This document shows, one piece after another, positions 21,226 to 21,266 of a DNA stretch of 21,266 nucleotides. Both the position numbers and the translations under genes were made by a program. The notes under the pieces are model-generated. The model had not been told where the DNA came from, made no database searches, and was given only the letters and a program-made list of their open reading frames with translations. The stretch's first letter is position 1; each line of letters begins with the position of its first letter. The stretch spans positions 12,377 to 33,642 of the forward strand of contig DCTX01000046.1 in NCBI GenBank assembly GCA_002329325.1, given 5' to 3'. The DNA comes from Anaerolineales bacterium UBA1429 (lineage in GTDB: Bacteria; Chloroflexota; Anaerolineae; UBA1429).

Positions 21226-21266
21226 TTGGGCACACAGCCATTCGACGTGATCGTGGTGGGCGCGGG
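21226..21266 (+). CDS. Start of a flavin/NAD(P)-binding oxidoreductase (3' truncated by window edge)
   Basis: Only 13 codons are present: a TTG start at 21226 followed by GTQPFDVIVVGAG. The pattern 'FDVIVVGAG' is the first strand and the start of the GxGxxG dinucleotide-binding loop typical of FAD- or NAD(P)-dependent oxidoreductases (for example geranylgeranyl reductase-like or thioredoxin reductase-like). GGAGAGG, inside the end of the NUDIX gene, supplies a ribosome site, and the start is two bases after the NUDIX stop. The family cannot be narrowed without the rest. Confidence 0.65.
   Translation, partial: MGTQPFDVIVVGA

Overview
This window comes from a GC-rich bacterium (roughly two thirds G+C by eye). 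It is most likely a member of the Chloroflexota, of the Anaerolineae/Caldilineae/Ardenticatenia type. Reasons for that inference: exported proteins carry Thr/Pro-rich 'PTATPT' linkers after a single N-terminal membrane segment, DUF4012 and putative glycosidases sit next to a polyprenyl glycosylphosphotransferase, and there is a sortase and a long-tailed L25/CTC protein. No rRNA, tRNA, CRISPR array, transposase, phage gene or direct repeat was seen, and the window reads as ordinary chromosome. Genes are packed tightly; no gap without a gene exceeds about 250 bases.

Layout. 1-327 is the end of bioY (biotin uptake) with a strong terminator. 358-612 (minus) is a small XRE-type regulator whose promoter holds a perfect 18-bp SOS-box-like palindrome. 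795-6474 (minus) is a four-gene cell-envelope/exopolysaccharide operon: polyprenyl glycosylphosphotransferase, two glycosidase-like (clan GH-A type) secreted proteins, and a DUF4012 membrane protein. The last two junctions are overlapping. Upstream on the same strand lie a small exported beta-domain protein (6618-7121) with a structured leader and a sortase (7376-8161).

8371-10906 (plus) holds arfB (ribosome rescue), a HEPN-domain protein of unknown role, and ribosomal protein L25 with a structured leader and terminator. 10987-12285 (minus, MFS exporter) and 12431-13165 (plus, atypical SDR) diverge from back-to-back promoters; a small four-helix membrane protein follows.

13833-17189 (plus) is an unusual operon: a uroporphyrinogen-decarboxylase-family protein with a His-x-Cys zinc-type motif, a ParB-like protein with no ParA beside it, and a DUF362 protein with two 4Fe-4S clusters. 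17252-18744 (minus) is a tandem pair of thymidylate-kinase-fold proteins, the second of which has Arg instead of the Walker A Lys. A two-palindrome regulatory region separates them from a third glycosidase-like exported protein (18973-20442). A NUDIX hydrolase and the first 41 bases of a flavin/NAD(P)-binding oxidoreductase close the window.

The strongest candidates for something undescribed are the UroD-ParB-DUF362 operon, the kinase pair with one altered P-loop, the stand-alone HEPN protein, and the SOS-box-controlled regulator. All functional links beyond the families named are inference from gene order.
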